Origin: Maea johnstoni
Lineage: Eukaryota; Annelida; Polychaeta; Spionida; Magelonidae
Assembly: GCA_963942565.1 (NCBI GenBank)
Contig: OZ012694.1
Location: forward strand, 34,146,431 to 34,210,430
Direction: 5' to 3'
DNA length: 64,000 nucleotides
Under the pieces are notes generated by a model. It made no database searches. It had not been told where the DNA came from and saw nothing but the letters and a program-made list of their open reading frames with translations. Of the stretch, positions 23,247 through 51,676 are shown in pieces (the stretch's first letter is position 1; the number at the start of each line of letters is the position of its first letter). Made by a program: the position numbers and the translations under genes.

Positions 23247-26200
23247 ATGGGGAGAAGTAGGAGCCGTAGTAGATCGCCTAGGCGAGGTAAACAGTGGACT
23301 TTTGCAATGAAAATGATGGTTATTCACTTTACAATAACATAAATTCAATTGTTTTCTCTTTACTTATCGATACCATATCTGAATTAGCAGCCGAGGTTCA
23401 TCTCGCTAGCCCCGGGAGGCCTTGCAAGAAATCGTATTTCTTAATGTTTTCACCTCTCATTGAATAGCTCCAGACAACAAGAGACGTTAGCTTTACGTTT
23501 AGGAATATCGAGAGAAAAAAAGATAGATCGGAAATGCGGTTACGGAATCAAAACAAACAAAGTGACTTTCATAGACTATAAGCTGCAATGTCAATCTATA
23601 TCAGGGATCAGTTGCTGGAAAAGAATCATGCCTCAGTCAGCCTCACTCCATTTCATGGCAATATTTCTTTACTTGGTTGCCTGGGTGCCATTGGCTTTCT
23701 ATAGTCTGTCTGATTGTCGGTCAAAATCGCCGATCCGAAAATAGCCGACTACCTGAATGGCCGATCACATAAATGGCCGATGACTCATTGGGCCCTCCTG
23801 AAATAAACCGTCATATTCCCCTAATTCAGTAATTGAACTTTACATTCTCCACATGTCAAGTGTCATAAACATTCTTATTAAGTATTCTGTGTTTCAATAT
23901 ATGTTTTTGTTTAAAGCTTAATATTAATTCTAGAAGTAATTACGCCAAAAAGCCTAGACATCTAATCCTAAGGTTAGAGCGGCTAGCTACTCTGACTTTT
24001 ATTCTTGAAATATTCTTTTTTAAGTCCAAATCCGTCTAATGATAAATGACATCACTTAAAACCAATCCAATACTTATTTATCACTTTCCACACTTGTATG
24101 CACGGACACTAAGCCTAATTGATTTCCAATAAATAGGGTCTGTCTGACTCGAGTTTGGCAATCACTTTTGCCACTTTTTTGTGACAAAACGTTCAAGTTT
24201 TCCATCCAAACTTGGCAAACATGTAAGGACTAAGGAGCACTACTACGTGTATGTATAAACATATTTATTGTCTCAACTCCGCAAAATGTTGATTTTGCTC
24301 ATTAGGTCCCATTGTAAAATGTGTCCATTGCCAACAATACAATCTCGCATGTTTGTATTGTTCGCAACGGACAAACACGCGAGATTGTAGTGTCGGCAAT
24401 GTGCCCATTTTACAATAGGAACTAATGAGCAAAATCAACATTTCGCGGAGCTGAGGCAAAAAGTATGTTTGTACATACACGTAGTAGTGCTCCAAAGAGG
24501 TTTGCCAAGTTTGGATGGCAAATTCGAACGTTTTGGCACAAAAAGTGGGAAAAGTGATTGCCAAACTCGAGTCAGACAGACTATAGGCACCAGTGAGTCA
24601 CATTGTAAATATTCAGAATAATGGTTGTAAATAGTTAGTGTGATCGCCCTTGCTATCAGAATGCCAGTCGTTCAATAAGGAGATTTAAGTCTAGGTTTGG
24701 CCTGAGTTCAAGTGACTTGCACATAGAGACAGGTCACAGCAGTTATAAAGTGACAATGCTGCGAAATCTTTTCCTGGGGCTCATATGTGTCCCTCTTGTA
24801 TGAATGGAGTAGAAGACTAGATGTATTTTTCTTGTGAAGTGGAGACCCTAAAATGCTCTTGGGTTGCAGTCTTCCAGAAGCTTGATACGATACATGATAT
24901 TAAGCTAACTATTTTATTAGACTACCTGTTTCTTGAAATAATCATATCACACAACCTATAAATGTTTTACTTTTTAGTAACCCAGAAAGATCCATAGTTA
25001 AAGTGAACTTCGCTTACATAGGACTGGCGTAACTCAGATTTTCATGTACCCCGACAAAAGCACTAGTTCCGAATGTACTTAAATGTTATTAACTTAGGCC
25101 TAAAATAAAAGTTGTTTGTTTCCTGTAACCCTACCCTAACAAGTTTTCATTCAAAAAAATCCCTACCCTAAAGTTTTTTTTGCCCTCCCAACTCCCAATC
25201 AACGAAAAACATGCAGAAAACACACATTTTTGACCAACAAAATAATGCAAAATATTTTTTTTACTGACCTACCTACCTTATTTTTTTTTCGGACCGTTAC
25301 AGGAAACAAACAATTTCTTTTTTTAGGCCTTATTATTGAATTTAGTGTAATTCTGATTTTGGTTACCTCACATACTTCGGTTAGTCTCTATTTGTACCAG
25401 GTAAGGGAATTTACCTGTATTTAGTAATATCTTTTTAATCTGATCATTTTGACAACTTGATAATCCTTGTTTGATAATATTTGTTTCAGAGAGGAGGCGC
25501 TCACGGTCACGTGACAAGGAGAGAAGAAGAGGTAGGAATTTTACTGTATATGTCTGAAATACAATAACTCTTGATTAAGACATGGCTGGGAGATTAAAAA
25601 TAGTAAAATACCAGGGAGTAGGGTTTAAGACAGGATTGTTAAAGATCCCGTCTTAAACTGCATTCATAGAATAATTGCCCAGCCAGATGTAGCTATGCAT
25701 CTGATCTTCTTCAAATCCTCATAAAAATGCATTCTTGTCAGTGTTGTTTGGGATGGTCAATGACATCCCACACTCATTTGATTGTGCGTGCTAATTTTGT
25801 TATGGTAAATTTAAATTATGGTGAACTCATTGGGTCATTTGGCAATTGGCACGTCCCTTTTTTATACTCCTTGTTATCTGAACTTATGTTGTGCGCTCCC
25901 TAAATAAATAGGACACCCATATAAGCCTTGTGATTGCCAAATTTGATCACTCAATTTTAAAATCCTGGCTAGGATGCTATGAGTTTTTGTGTGTCTCTCT
26001 AACTGATACAATATATTCTTGGAGCATAACATCATGTGTTTAAATGCCAAGAAAATGCTAGATATAATCGTCCAGTGATATCCTAACATTTACAAAAATC
26101 AAGAATTTGCTTGAAAGTGATTTCTAACATCTTGATCCAAAACCTTTTTAAGTCCTGGTATATGGTTTTGGTGTTCAAGTTTTCTCCAGGTACTTTACTG

Positions 26201-29200
26201 TGGCTAAGGCTCTGATTTCCTTGTTTTGTAGACAAAGGTGGTGAGCAGAAGCACGCTAGGAGAAGACGAAGATCTCGCTCTCGTTCAGCCTCTCCAGGTG
26301 CACAGCAGCCAAGACGGCGCTCCAGGTCAGTAGAGCTGCTCTCTCAGAATATTAGAAATATCACCTTATTAGGCCGAGAATTTTTTTTGTTTGTTTCCTG
26401 TAACTTTACGAAAAAATAGGGTAGGTACTAGGAGGGTCGGTAAAAAAAACTTTTTTGATTATTTTTTTGGTCTAAAATGTGTGTTTTAAGCATGTTTTAC
26501 GTTGATTGGGAGTTGGGAGGGCAGAAAAAACCTAAGGGTAGGGATTTTTATGAATAAAAACTTGTTAGGGTAGGGTTACAGGAAACAAACAACTTTTTTT
26601 AGGCCTTAGTGTATCGTACCGTTTCATTTCATAAAAGATACTGTTACAGGAAACAAACACCTTTTTTAGGCTTTATTAGGCTTGTGGCAATCACTTTCAA
26701 TTAGGTACCTCATTGTACATAATTAAAAGAAGTTGAAGTCACTTTCAACTCATATCCAGTATTGCATTTTGCTCTGACATACCATATTCCATTGCTTTGT
26801 TGGGTTGGTAACCCTTAATAGACCTATATCTTTTTGTAATAACCCACATAAATATATAAAGATTATATCATATATTACAATTACTTATAGCTTTTGAATG
26901 CTAAATGCCTAAGTTGGTTTTGTGCTATTCTATTTATCAGTACTATCAGGATTTCTTTTGGCTGGAGTCTTTTTTACACTGACTTGAAAAAAACCTGTAC
27001 CGGCTAGCAAAACTATCTTTTGTGAGAGAGAGAGAGAGAGAGAGAGAGTAAGAAAAAGGATAGATGAAAAGGATAGTGCCATTGCTTGAGTATTTTTTTT
27101 AGATTGAATAAAATGATGAGATATGACATTTTCAACTATTTATATTTTCATTTTCAGATCACCTGTAAGAAAAGTACCAAGGTAAGATTAGCATGAACCT
27201 TTTTCGCAATGTAAAGACAATTGAAAGAGAGAGACATCTATATGTGTTTGTTTTTGGCACTCTTGCCCAAATCATACCTAAATAAATGGTCAGTGATTAA
27301 GTACATAATAAGAGGGGTTGAATACCAAAATTCTATACAAGCCCCTCAAATGACTTGCCTGCTAAAATTTTACTGGTCCTAGCAGCCCGGAAGCAATTAC
27401 AATGCACAGCATGGACTTAGCCAGCAGGGCGTCTGGAAACCATTAAAATCAACCCTCAGGACACCCAGATATTTTACTGAGGAATTTCTTAAAATGTCAA
27501 TCACAAGCATATAACTGGATTTCTTTTGTCTCCATATAATTCCCATGACATTGTATAAGGATGTCATGCCATATTTTGATTAAGTCATACATGTTTATGG
27601 TTGAAATATGAGTATATTGTAGTCCACCTTAAAAATTTGGACGCCCATGAATTTTACAATTGCCAATTTTAGGCACCCAGTTTCTGAATCCTGGCTAAGA
27701 CCCTGATGCACAGTGCTGTACAATACCCAAAACATCCATGTGCCTCTCATGGCTAGTCACCCAAAATTTTGCCAGCCCTATGCTAGTGGGCTATGGGTCT
27801 TGTTGAGCCCTGCTTTGGAGGTAGATCTACTGTTGTGTAATGATGTTGTTATCCATTTTCTAGACAGTCACACAACATTTTGCTAGCTCCATGGTAGTGG
27901 ACTACAGTTGTTTCTGAGCCCTGCTTTGGACGTAGATCTACTGTTGTGTAATGATGTTGTTATCCATTTTTTAGACACAAAATTTTGCTAGCTCCATGCT
28001 AGTGGGCTACAGTTGTTTCTGAGCCCTGCCTTGGAGGTAGATATACTGTTGTGTAATGATCAATGTTAAAAAAAAATAGTCGGCCAAGAGCCCTGGCAGC
28101 TCATGCTTACTATGTAAAATAATTACCGACTTGAAACAAAGATTATCTATCCATTTTCCAGACAGAAAGAGCGGCGCTCTAGATCACCGCATGATATGTA
28201 CCGCCCGGGAGAGGAGGAGTATCCTGGATCGCCCAATGAGAGGGAATTATTAGATAGACCTGACATGGATGGTAAGACCTAGAATATTCATATTTATAAT
28301 CATAGACTCTGATATTGTTGTCTTTAAAAATTTTGCCATAATGTGTTGAGATTTTCTTAACAATACAGTATCTTAGCTATATCTCTAACAATATTACCTG
28401 CCTCCCAGTGATCTAATTTAACCCATTAACACTCAAAGTTCCTCTAGAAAGTATCGTCTGCTACGTTCATACTTTTACAAATAACTCAGGAATAAAACAA
28501 AAGTTCCCAAGATATTTCAAGGGAGTTAATCTTTGACTTCTGGTTAACATTTCTCCTTCAAATATTTTACAAAAAATGCTTTTGTTCGAAATATATATCT
28601 AAAATAGTCAGGCCTTTTTTGGCCACTCCGAGTGTTAATGGGTTAACACTGTCAGCGTCAAGAATTTTGCTAATAAATACTCTATTACGTTTGTATGTAA
28701 TTCTCCAGGTAGCAGTTCATACCTTCATGCAATACTGGTGTACCACAAAAATTCAGTGTGCTCGCTCTCCACATTTCACCACCCAACAGTCCCTACCGAT
28801 AAGCCGTGATCAGAAATGGTCACTTGTGTGATAAGCTTCTTGGAGTTCTCAGACCCCCAGCTTTTAGGGAGATTACAGTTTACAGTTTATTCCATATTGC
28901 CTCAGTCTACCCAGCTGTAAAGTGGGTACCTAGCATTAATAAGGCAGTGCTTAGAGCTTTTTGCCCTATATGCTGCCAGCTGCTCTGGAATATCCCTCGG
29001 GAGATTGAAACATGGTCTTAGCCAGCAGGGCGTCTGGGTGCCTTTTTGGACACCCAAACCCTTAAAAAGAACCCCTCAGGACACCCAAATATTGTATGGA
29101 ATTTCTAGAAATCTCAAGCTTATAATTGATTTTTCTCATCTTCTTATTATTCCCATGACATTGTTTAATGATATCATGCCTTATTTTTATGAATTTGTAC

Positions 29201-30243
29201 ATGTTTATGGTTGAAATAAGAGTATATTGTGACCCCCCTTAAAGATTTGGATGCCCCAAAATTTTACAATTGCCAATTTTGGGCACCCAGTTTCTAAATC
29301 CTGGCCAAGACCCTGGACTGATCAGAAATGGTCACTAGTGTGATAAGCCTCTTGGAGTTCTTAGACCCCCAGCTTCTAGGGAGGAGGGTCTTAGCTGGTC
29401 CTTCGGATTAGCTCACTAAGAATACAGAGTAGGACATCTTCAATCAATCAAATATTATTTAATATTCCGAGAATGATTCAGATCATCTTCAACTTGTTTT
29501 TTTCAGAGGCTGACTTTGATGGAAAAACAGAAGAGGAGGTAGACATGATGAAGATAATGGGCTTTGGTGGCTTCGACTCAACAAAAGGCAAGAAGGTTGA
29601 CGGCAATAATATCTATGTTGCAAATGTTCTTCATAAAAGGAAATACAGGTAAAGTTCTTTCTTTCTTTGACATTTTCTATCTCTGTAAGATATTTGTATA
29701 TTCAACAAATACTGTAGAACACATATATAACGCGTGTCCCAAATATAGCGAATTGGGAGTTTTCGCATCATAGCGTATCTTTATGTTAGCGACGGTAGCA
29801 GCCGCTGACAGCGCCAGTACAGTAGGAAAAAAGTACAGCGTTTTTATATATAGCGAAGCAGAACCACACGCTATGTACGCTATATATAAACAGACGCTAA
29901 CATTGTGTGTTCTACAGTATCCAACAATTTTATTGATTTAGGATAATGGAAATGATATGTTTATCCTTAAGCTGCTGGTGGCTAATTTGGCCAATACAAA
30001 ATGATGCAAAAATCCTAAAACAAATTTTAAAGCTTCATTATATAAAGAACAATGCTCTTCAAAGTACGGCACAGGATTTCTTTTAACACCTTTGCATGAA
30101 CCTAATGTGCTAGGAGCTTGTTAGGAACTAAAAGTTTCCCTTTGATTTTGATGGGGACGGGTATCTAATTTTTTATTCAATTTTTCAGGCAATACATGAA
30201 CAGAAGAGGAGGGTTCAACAGACCACTGGACTTCATTGCCTAG
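23247..30243 (+). CDS. SNRNP27: U4/U6.U5 tri-snRNP 27-kDa protein orthologue
   Basis: Coding exons: 23247-23286, 25490-25531, 26232-26325, 27158-27181, 28162-28271, 29507-29648, 30189-30243. Phases join cleanly to 168 aa (human 155), all introns are GT-AG, and exon 7 ends in TAG. Residues 1-~60 form an Arg/Ser-rich domain starting [13 protein letters not shown]. Residues ~104-168 are the conserved C-terminal domain, with [22 protein letters not shown] and the ending [11 protein letters not shown]. The family belongs to the spliceosomal tri-snRNP, where the C-terminus lies near the U6 ACAGA/5' splice-site region and affects 5' splice-site choice. The Met of QYMNRRGG corresponds to human M141, the residue studied in C. 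elegans snrp-27. The introns hold several MITEs. Orthology is very secure; exon 1 is short but starts in the family's expected way. Confidence 0.95.
24138..24581. mobile_element. 444-bp near-perfect palindrome in SNRNP27 intron 1
   Basis: GTCTGTCTGACTCGAGTTTG at the left is mirrored at the right (ending CGAGTCAGACAGAC). The two halves match along almost the whole ~220-bp length, meeting near 24360. It is a foldback/MITE-type element with little decay. The target duplication could not be fixed. Confidence 0.8.
25097..25329. mobile_element. TTA-flanked GGCC MITE in SNRNP27 intron 1
   Basis: Ends GGCCTAAAATAAAAGTTG and the inverse of GGCCTAAAAAAAGAAATTG lie between TTA duplications (25094-25096 and 25330-25332). 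The inner phrase GTTTGTTTCCTGTAA is also mirrored. A 3-bp TWA duplication with GG ends points to a Harbinger-like non-autonomous element. A sister copy lies in intron 3. Confidence 0.75.
26372..26605. mobile_element. TTA-flanked GGCC MITE in SNRNP27 intron 3
   Basis: This is a sister of the copy at 25097-25329, in the opposite orientation, with TTA at 26369-26371 and 26606-26608. A third, right-end-only remnant (TTACAGGAAACAAACACC ... TTTTTTAGGC) follows at about 26644-26673. Confidence 0.75.
27023..27048. repeat. (GA)n microsatellite
   Basis: An uninterrupted run of about 13 GA units in SNRNP27 intron 3. Confidence 0.9.
27410..27705. mobile_element. hAT-like MITE, CAGGGTCTTAGCC family, SNRNP27 intron 4
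   Basis: The ends CATGGACTTAGCCAGC and CTGGCTAAGACCCTG are flanked by a perfect 8-bp duplication, ATGCACAG (27402-27409 and 27706-27713). The 296-bp body contains GGCACCCAGTTT, as in the other copies. Confidence 0.85.
27770..28061. repeat. Tandem ~111-bp repeats carrying decoy splice acceptors
   Basis: Three units share GCTAGTGGGCTA or similar, GAGCCCTGCTTTGGA, and TCTACTGTTGTGTAATGATG. Two of them end in TATCCATTTTCTAG-ACAG (AG at 27862-27863) and TATCCATTTTTTAG-ACAC (AG at 27973-27974). Both closely resemble the genuine acceptor of exon 5, TATCCATTTTCCAG-ACAG (AG at 28160-28161). Confidence 0.75.
28422..28642. mobile_element. TTAA-flanked MITE, CCCATTAACACTC family, SNRNP27 intron 5
   Basis: The ends CCCATTAACACTC and GAGTGTTAATGGG are perfectly inverted and flanked by TTAA (28418-28421 and 28643-28646). 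The interior phrase AACATTTCTCCTTCAAATAT is shared with 17235-17461. It is a piggyBac-type non-autonomous element. Confidence 0.8.
28860..28960 (+). mobile_element. SINE-like tail fragment
   Basis: The stretch CTACCCAGCTGTAAAGTGGG followed by TACCTAGCATTAA resembles the conserved tail of tRNA-derived SINEs of marine invertebrates. There is no promoter part, so the assignment is tentative. Confidence 0.35.
29011..29315. mobile_element. hAT-like MITE, CAGGGTCTTAGCC family, SNRNP27 intron 5
   Basis: The ends CATGGTCTTAGCCAGC and CTGGCCAAGACCCTG enclose a full ~305-bp body with GGACACCCAAACCC and GGGCACCCAGTTT. The flanks GATTGAAA and GACTGATC are only weakly alike. Confidence 0.75.
29712..29917. 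mobile_element. TA-flanked MITE in SNRNP27 intron 6
   Basis: CTGTAGAACACA at the left and TGTGTTCTACAG at the right are inverted and flanked by TA (29710-29711 and 29918-29919). The 206-bp body has ATATAGCG repeats. It is likely Tc1/mariner-type. Confidence 0.75.
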
Positions 30244-31170
30244 AATCCACAGGAATTTATACAAACAGTGATGTCAAGTCATTAATCCTGTACAGAGGAT
30301 TATGTTGGCGGACGAAGGGATCTTCAGTGTTGATAGAACCCTGCAGTGTGCTAATTGATGTGAACTAGGACTAGTTTGAAGGGACCTGAATTCACGTGAC
30401 ATAAACATACCCTTTCAAACCCATCATGAATGTACACCAGAGGAAATGGTTGGATTCGGCAAAATTTTTCAATTTTGCCACTTGTCAGATCTGATGATGG
30501 AGCACCCAAGCATTTGCAAGGTTTCCCATTCAGCAATTATGCATCTTTTGCATACTTTTGCCTTTGACTCTCCACCTTTCAGATAATCTGTTAGGTAATA
30601 TGGGACTCCTCTAAATGCAAAGAAATTTTAGAAGCCATGTTAAAGCTTGCAGTTTTGGATATTGGAGAGGAACTGGTGAAGTTTTGAAATGCCGGCAATG
30701 ATGGATGAAGTTATTGCAAATTGGTGAATAGAACAGGCATATGTGCAACCAATTATAAGGAGTATGAATGGCCACAATCCTCTATTACATTATTGGGGAA
30801 TATATTTTGAATCTTGGAAAAGACTTGCCTAGTTTTAGCAGCTTTTAATACTCATGTTTTGGATATTCCTCTGAGTTGTTCAGTAATTTTAGATGATTAA
30901 ATTTGTTTTTAGATTTGCTAATTTTTCCAAACACAAGGATAACTTCTTTTTTTCTTCAACACACTTTGTTTTGCATATGTCATGATAAACAGCAGTACAT
31001 ATTCACTTTGAGATTTAATAATATTACTGAAGGAAAAATTTCATATTGTTCTATAAGTGAAGATAGTTTCATCATTATAGACAGACTTTTGAAAGATATG
31101 TGGATTTCTGACTAATATTTCAGATGAATTTCAGATGAAAAAATAAATAAAACATTTAATTTCCAAATGT
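30244..31170 (+). other. SNRNP27: SNRNP27 3' UTR with poly(A) signal
   Basis: After the TAG at 30241-30243 the sequence has no further exon signals. The first strong signals are overlapping AATAAA motifs at 31142-31151, followed by the GT-rich stretch TTCTTGTTTTATTGTGTT. The predicted 3' UTR is therefore about 900 bases. Confidence 0.55.
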
Positions 31171-32059
31171 TCTTGTTTTATTGTGTTATTCCTACTAGAG
31201 TTGCATGCATCCTTTCTTTGGTGGTTGGAATTCTTATTGCTTTGAAGATAAAGAGCAGAAGTTCAACCTACAATTTCAGTTGTGGAAATATGATTAAATC
31301 TATATGAAAAAACTTTCACATTTGCTCATACACTATCACAACTTCCCATTACTAATGATAAAATATTTCATCATAGCCACTGGACAAATGAAATACCAAC
31401 AACACACTTTGAAATCATTTGAACAGCAGACTGGTTGAGGCAATGAAATATTGTATTCTATTATGTTCATACTTTTCCCTTAATTAATTGTCAAACTTTT
31501 CCCTGAATAAATTATTTTATCATTTGTAATATGCAAGCATTACATTCTAAAAAATGTAGATTTACTTTCAATAGTAAATAAATTAGGTTAGATAGTTTGA
31601 GATGCCATTTGTGCATAAGATTGTTTTAGCTGAATGTCATACCTGTTCTGCATATGGATATGAAACTCTCACCTGCCACCAAGGCATTTTGGTATTCATT
31701 AGAGAATTGTTATGGTTGATGGTGTCAATTTTAACAAAATTTTGTTATCTTGGATACAGGCAGTATTGTTGAAATATTGTTATATAGAGGAAATAAGTAA
31801 ACAGCTCAATATTTTTTTCTCAATCACAATGCCATTTGGCTGTTTGTGTCACATTCTCAAATGCACCCATTGGCAATTTCTAAAATTCCATTGTGTTACT
31901 CTGTTTTCTTGCAAATCAGGTATGCATTTACGTTTTCCCTGATCCCATCTTGGATATTGTAAGCCAAGGCATCTGAAATTTGTAGCAACTCCTGTTCCCT
32001 ACCCCCCCCCCCCCCCCCCCCCCCCCAGCCACAAAGAAATATAAATATATATATAAATA

Positions 32060-32157
<98 letters not shown>

Positions 32158-32400
32158 TTAGTATATAGATAATTAAATAAAGTAATAAAATAAATGAATA
32201 ATAGATTTAAGTGAATGAAAATAAAATAAGATACTTTTTCTATTACCTATAATCCTTATCAACATTCTTATTCACATTTTTTTAAGAAATGGGAACCTGT
32301 AAGAGAACATGTCTACTTAGTTCTGGCAGGGAAGTTAATACAATCAACATCTCTGGTTCTGGGCCAGTTTTGCTGTCCTGACTGATGTGAAATAATCAGT
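31171..32400. other. Intergenic between SNRNP27 and HSPA9, with simple repeats
   Basis: No gene is seen. A run of 25 C (32002-32026) is followed closely by a long AT tract (about 32041-32154). Both are length-unstable and likely assembly-sensitive. Confidence 0.6.
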
Positions 32401-32439
32401 AAGCTGGCAACCAACCATACTAGATGGTGGCGCCCTCTT

Positions 32440-32550
32440 TTCTAGAACATTCGAAAGACTCTTTACTTCGCGGAAAATTCGCGCAAGCGCAGTGAGCTTC
32501 TCGCCAAACATCCCTTACATCACACGTGCTGCAGCGCAGTACTTCTCGGG
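32440..32550 (+). promoter_or_regulatory. HSPA9 upstream region: heat shock element and NRF-1-type site
   Basis: TTCtaGAAcaTTC at 32440-32452 is a perfect three-unit heat shock element about 140-150 bases before the ATG. TTCgcgGAAaaTTC (32467-32480) is a second, imperfectly spaced one, and TTCGCCGAAGGAAC at about 32551 is a third partial match. CGCGCAAGCGCA (32480-32491) fits the NRF-1 consensus YGCGCAHGCGCR exactly. No TATA box is evident. HSF1 would bind the first type and NRF-1, which drives many nuclear genes for mitochondrial proteins, the second. Binding is inferred from sequence only. Confidence 0.6.
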
Positions 32551-32591
32551 TTCGCCGAAGGAACAGTGAAACTCCCTCTACCTGAAGAAAA

Positions 32592-49538
<16,947 letters not shown>

Positions 49539-50129
49539 ATCCTCCTCATCATCATCCTCATCGTCATCAGCGCACATAGACAATTACACACTGCCGTGCA
49601 CAGTGGATTTTATGTAGATAACTTCTAGGACATTCCTGAATGAACTTCAGGCGCCCTATCTACTGACTAACGTACAGTCAAACCTGCTTGGAGTTCACTC
49701 AAATGTGGGCTTCGGGGGCAGGTGGTTTTTACCGGTCGTACCCTAGGTACTTACATCCATCAATCTTCGAGGTGAAACCTGACTTAGGAAAGTGTGGTTT
49801 TAAATGCCATGTGAATAAGAAAGGGCATTGGCATGCAGGGTTTATACAAATAGTTTCTTTATACCCGAGTGGTGGGTCATTACAGGTAAACTAAGAAGGC
49901 ATTCCCTGTAGGGACACCCACTTACAAATTTCATGATTCACATTTGGGTATATTGTAACGACTTACTTATCACTACAATACTTCATGGCTGTCAGTCACG
50001 ATAGAGCAGACAGTGGCCTGAGCTTGGGGTACAGTTATTGCCAGCAATTAGTGTATTACTATCTCAAGCTAATGGTGGAGACCAAGCCTAAACAACCATG
50101 ACGTCAGAGGCAGAGCTATCACTGTATAG

Positions 50130-50572
50130 CATGGTCTTAGCCAGCAGGGCGTCTGGGTGTCTTTTTGGACACCCAAACCCTTAAAAACCAACCCTCAGGA
50201 CACCCAATTCAAGCATATACACAGGTAAAAATTGACGGGCCCGAACGGGCCCGTATAAATAATAAAAATAATGGGACCATTACACGTTTTCAAGTCTTGA
50301 AATGTCGATATATTGAGGGATCGAAAAATGGGCCCGTTTGGACACGGGGCCGTACGGGCCCGTGAACTTTTACCTGTGTAATTGATTTTTTCCATCCCCG
50401 TACAGTTCCCATGACATTGTATAAGACTATCATGCCTTATTTTGTTTTAATATATACATGTTTATGGTTGAAATCTGAGTATAATGTGGTCTCCCCTTAA
50501 AATTTGGACACCCGCAAATTTTACAATTGCCAATTTTGGGCACTCAGTTTCTAAATCCTGGCTAAGACCCTG
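50130..50572. mobile_element. hAT-like MITE, CAGGGTCTTAGCC family, downstream of HSPA9
   Basis: The ends CATGGTCTTAGCCAGC and CTGGCTAAGACCCTG enclose the standard body, interrupted at its AAGCATATAATTGATT region by a 159-bp TA-flanked insertion. The flanking duplication is decayed. Confidence 0.8.
50220..50378. mobile_element. Nested 159-bp TA-flanked palindromic element
   Basis: CACAGGTAAAAATTGACGGG and the inverse of CACAGGTAAAAGTTCACGGG form the ends, with TA on both sides (50218-50219 and 50379-50380). Repeated GGGCCCG palindromes make it GC-rich against its surroundings. Uninterrupted family members confirm the insertion point. Confidence 0.8.
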
Positions 50573-51606
50573 ATGTATGCCTGTTGTATGAAGTAAGGTA
50601 TCTTATGCAGACACTAGCCTTACATCATAAACTCCAACAAGTGATTTCTGCAAGGAATGTAAAGCATCTTCTTTGATGATGCTTCTATGACTGACCTACC
50701 AAATATCCAAACCCAAAACAGCCTTGATAGGAAATATGTGCCATACACGAATGTCACACAATTAAACAAAATCAACTTGGTTCGATTTTGTGACACTTGC
50801 ATAAGGCTGTTTTAGGAAGAGGGTATGGATGCAGTGAATTATATTATGGTTTTGAACAAAAATCATGAATTCATTACTAACACTTAGAAAATTTTTAAAA
50901 ATGGATAATTCCTTGCCCTAGTTATGATCGGTTGAGTAGATCAAGATGTGTGAATAACTTGAGATATAGAACAAAATTTATACCACAATAACTTGTAAAT
51001 ACGTTTGAAGATATGCTATGGTTTTAAAGTTAGCAATCAGTTGTTGGGCTTAAATACAATCAAATATTTAATAAGAACTGTTCTTAATTTTAAAGAGTCA
51101 TTTTTTCCCCCTAAGTGATGCCTATTACAAATTGATACTAATTGTACACACATATATATACATATAAATATATATGCATGTGTGTATGCGCATGTGTATG
51201 TATGTGTTATTTACATATATGGGACCGGCATACTTTCAGACAAAATGTAGGATCTATTTTGAAGATGTGTTAGATACAATTTATCAAAATGGCGTAGTTG
51301 GATGCAATAATGCCAAATAGATAGGATATAATTTATCAATTGGTGTGTCACGGAGTCTCACTGAAGCAAAATTTGTGAAGATTTCAAAGTGTGAAGGGTA
51401 TTTTCAGTAGACGATATCATCTTTGGGGCACTTGAATACAAGTGTTGGGATTTTCATGCAACCAATTGTAATACCATATATTACAATGGCACATATCAAG
51501 TAACTGACTCTATAGGTAGTAAATGGTGTGTTCTTCAAAAAAGCATGGATAGAATGTGAAAAACTTGAGAGATTTCATTATAACCTGCTACAAATAAAAG
51601 GTATAA

Positions 51607-51608
<2 letters not shown>

Positions 51609-51674
<66 letters not shown>
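51609..51674. repeat. (TA)n microsatellite
   Basis: About 33 uninterrupted TA units. Confidence 0.9.
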
Positions 51675-51676
<2 letters not shown>

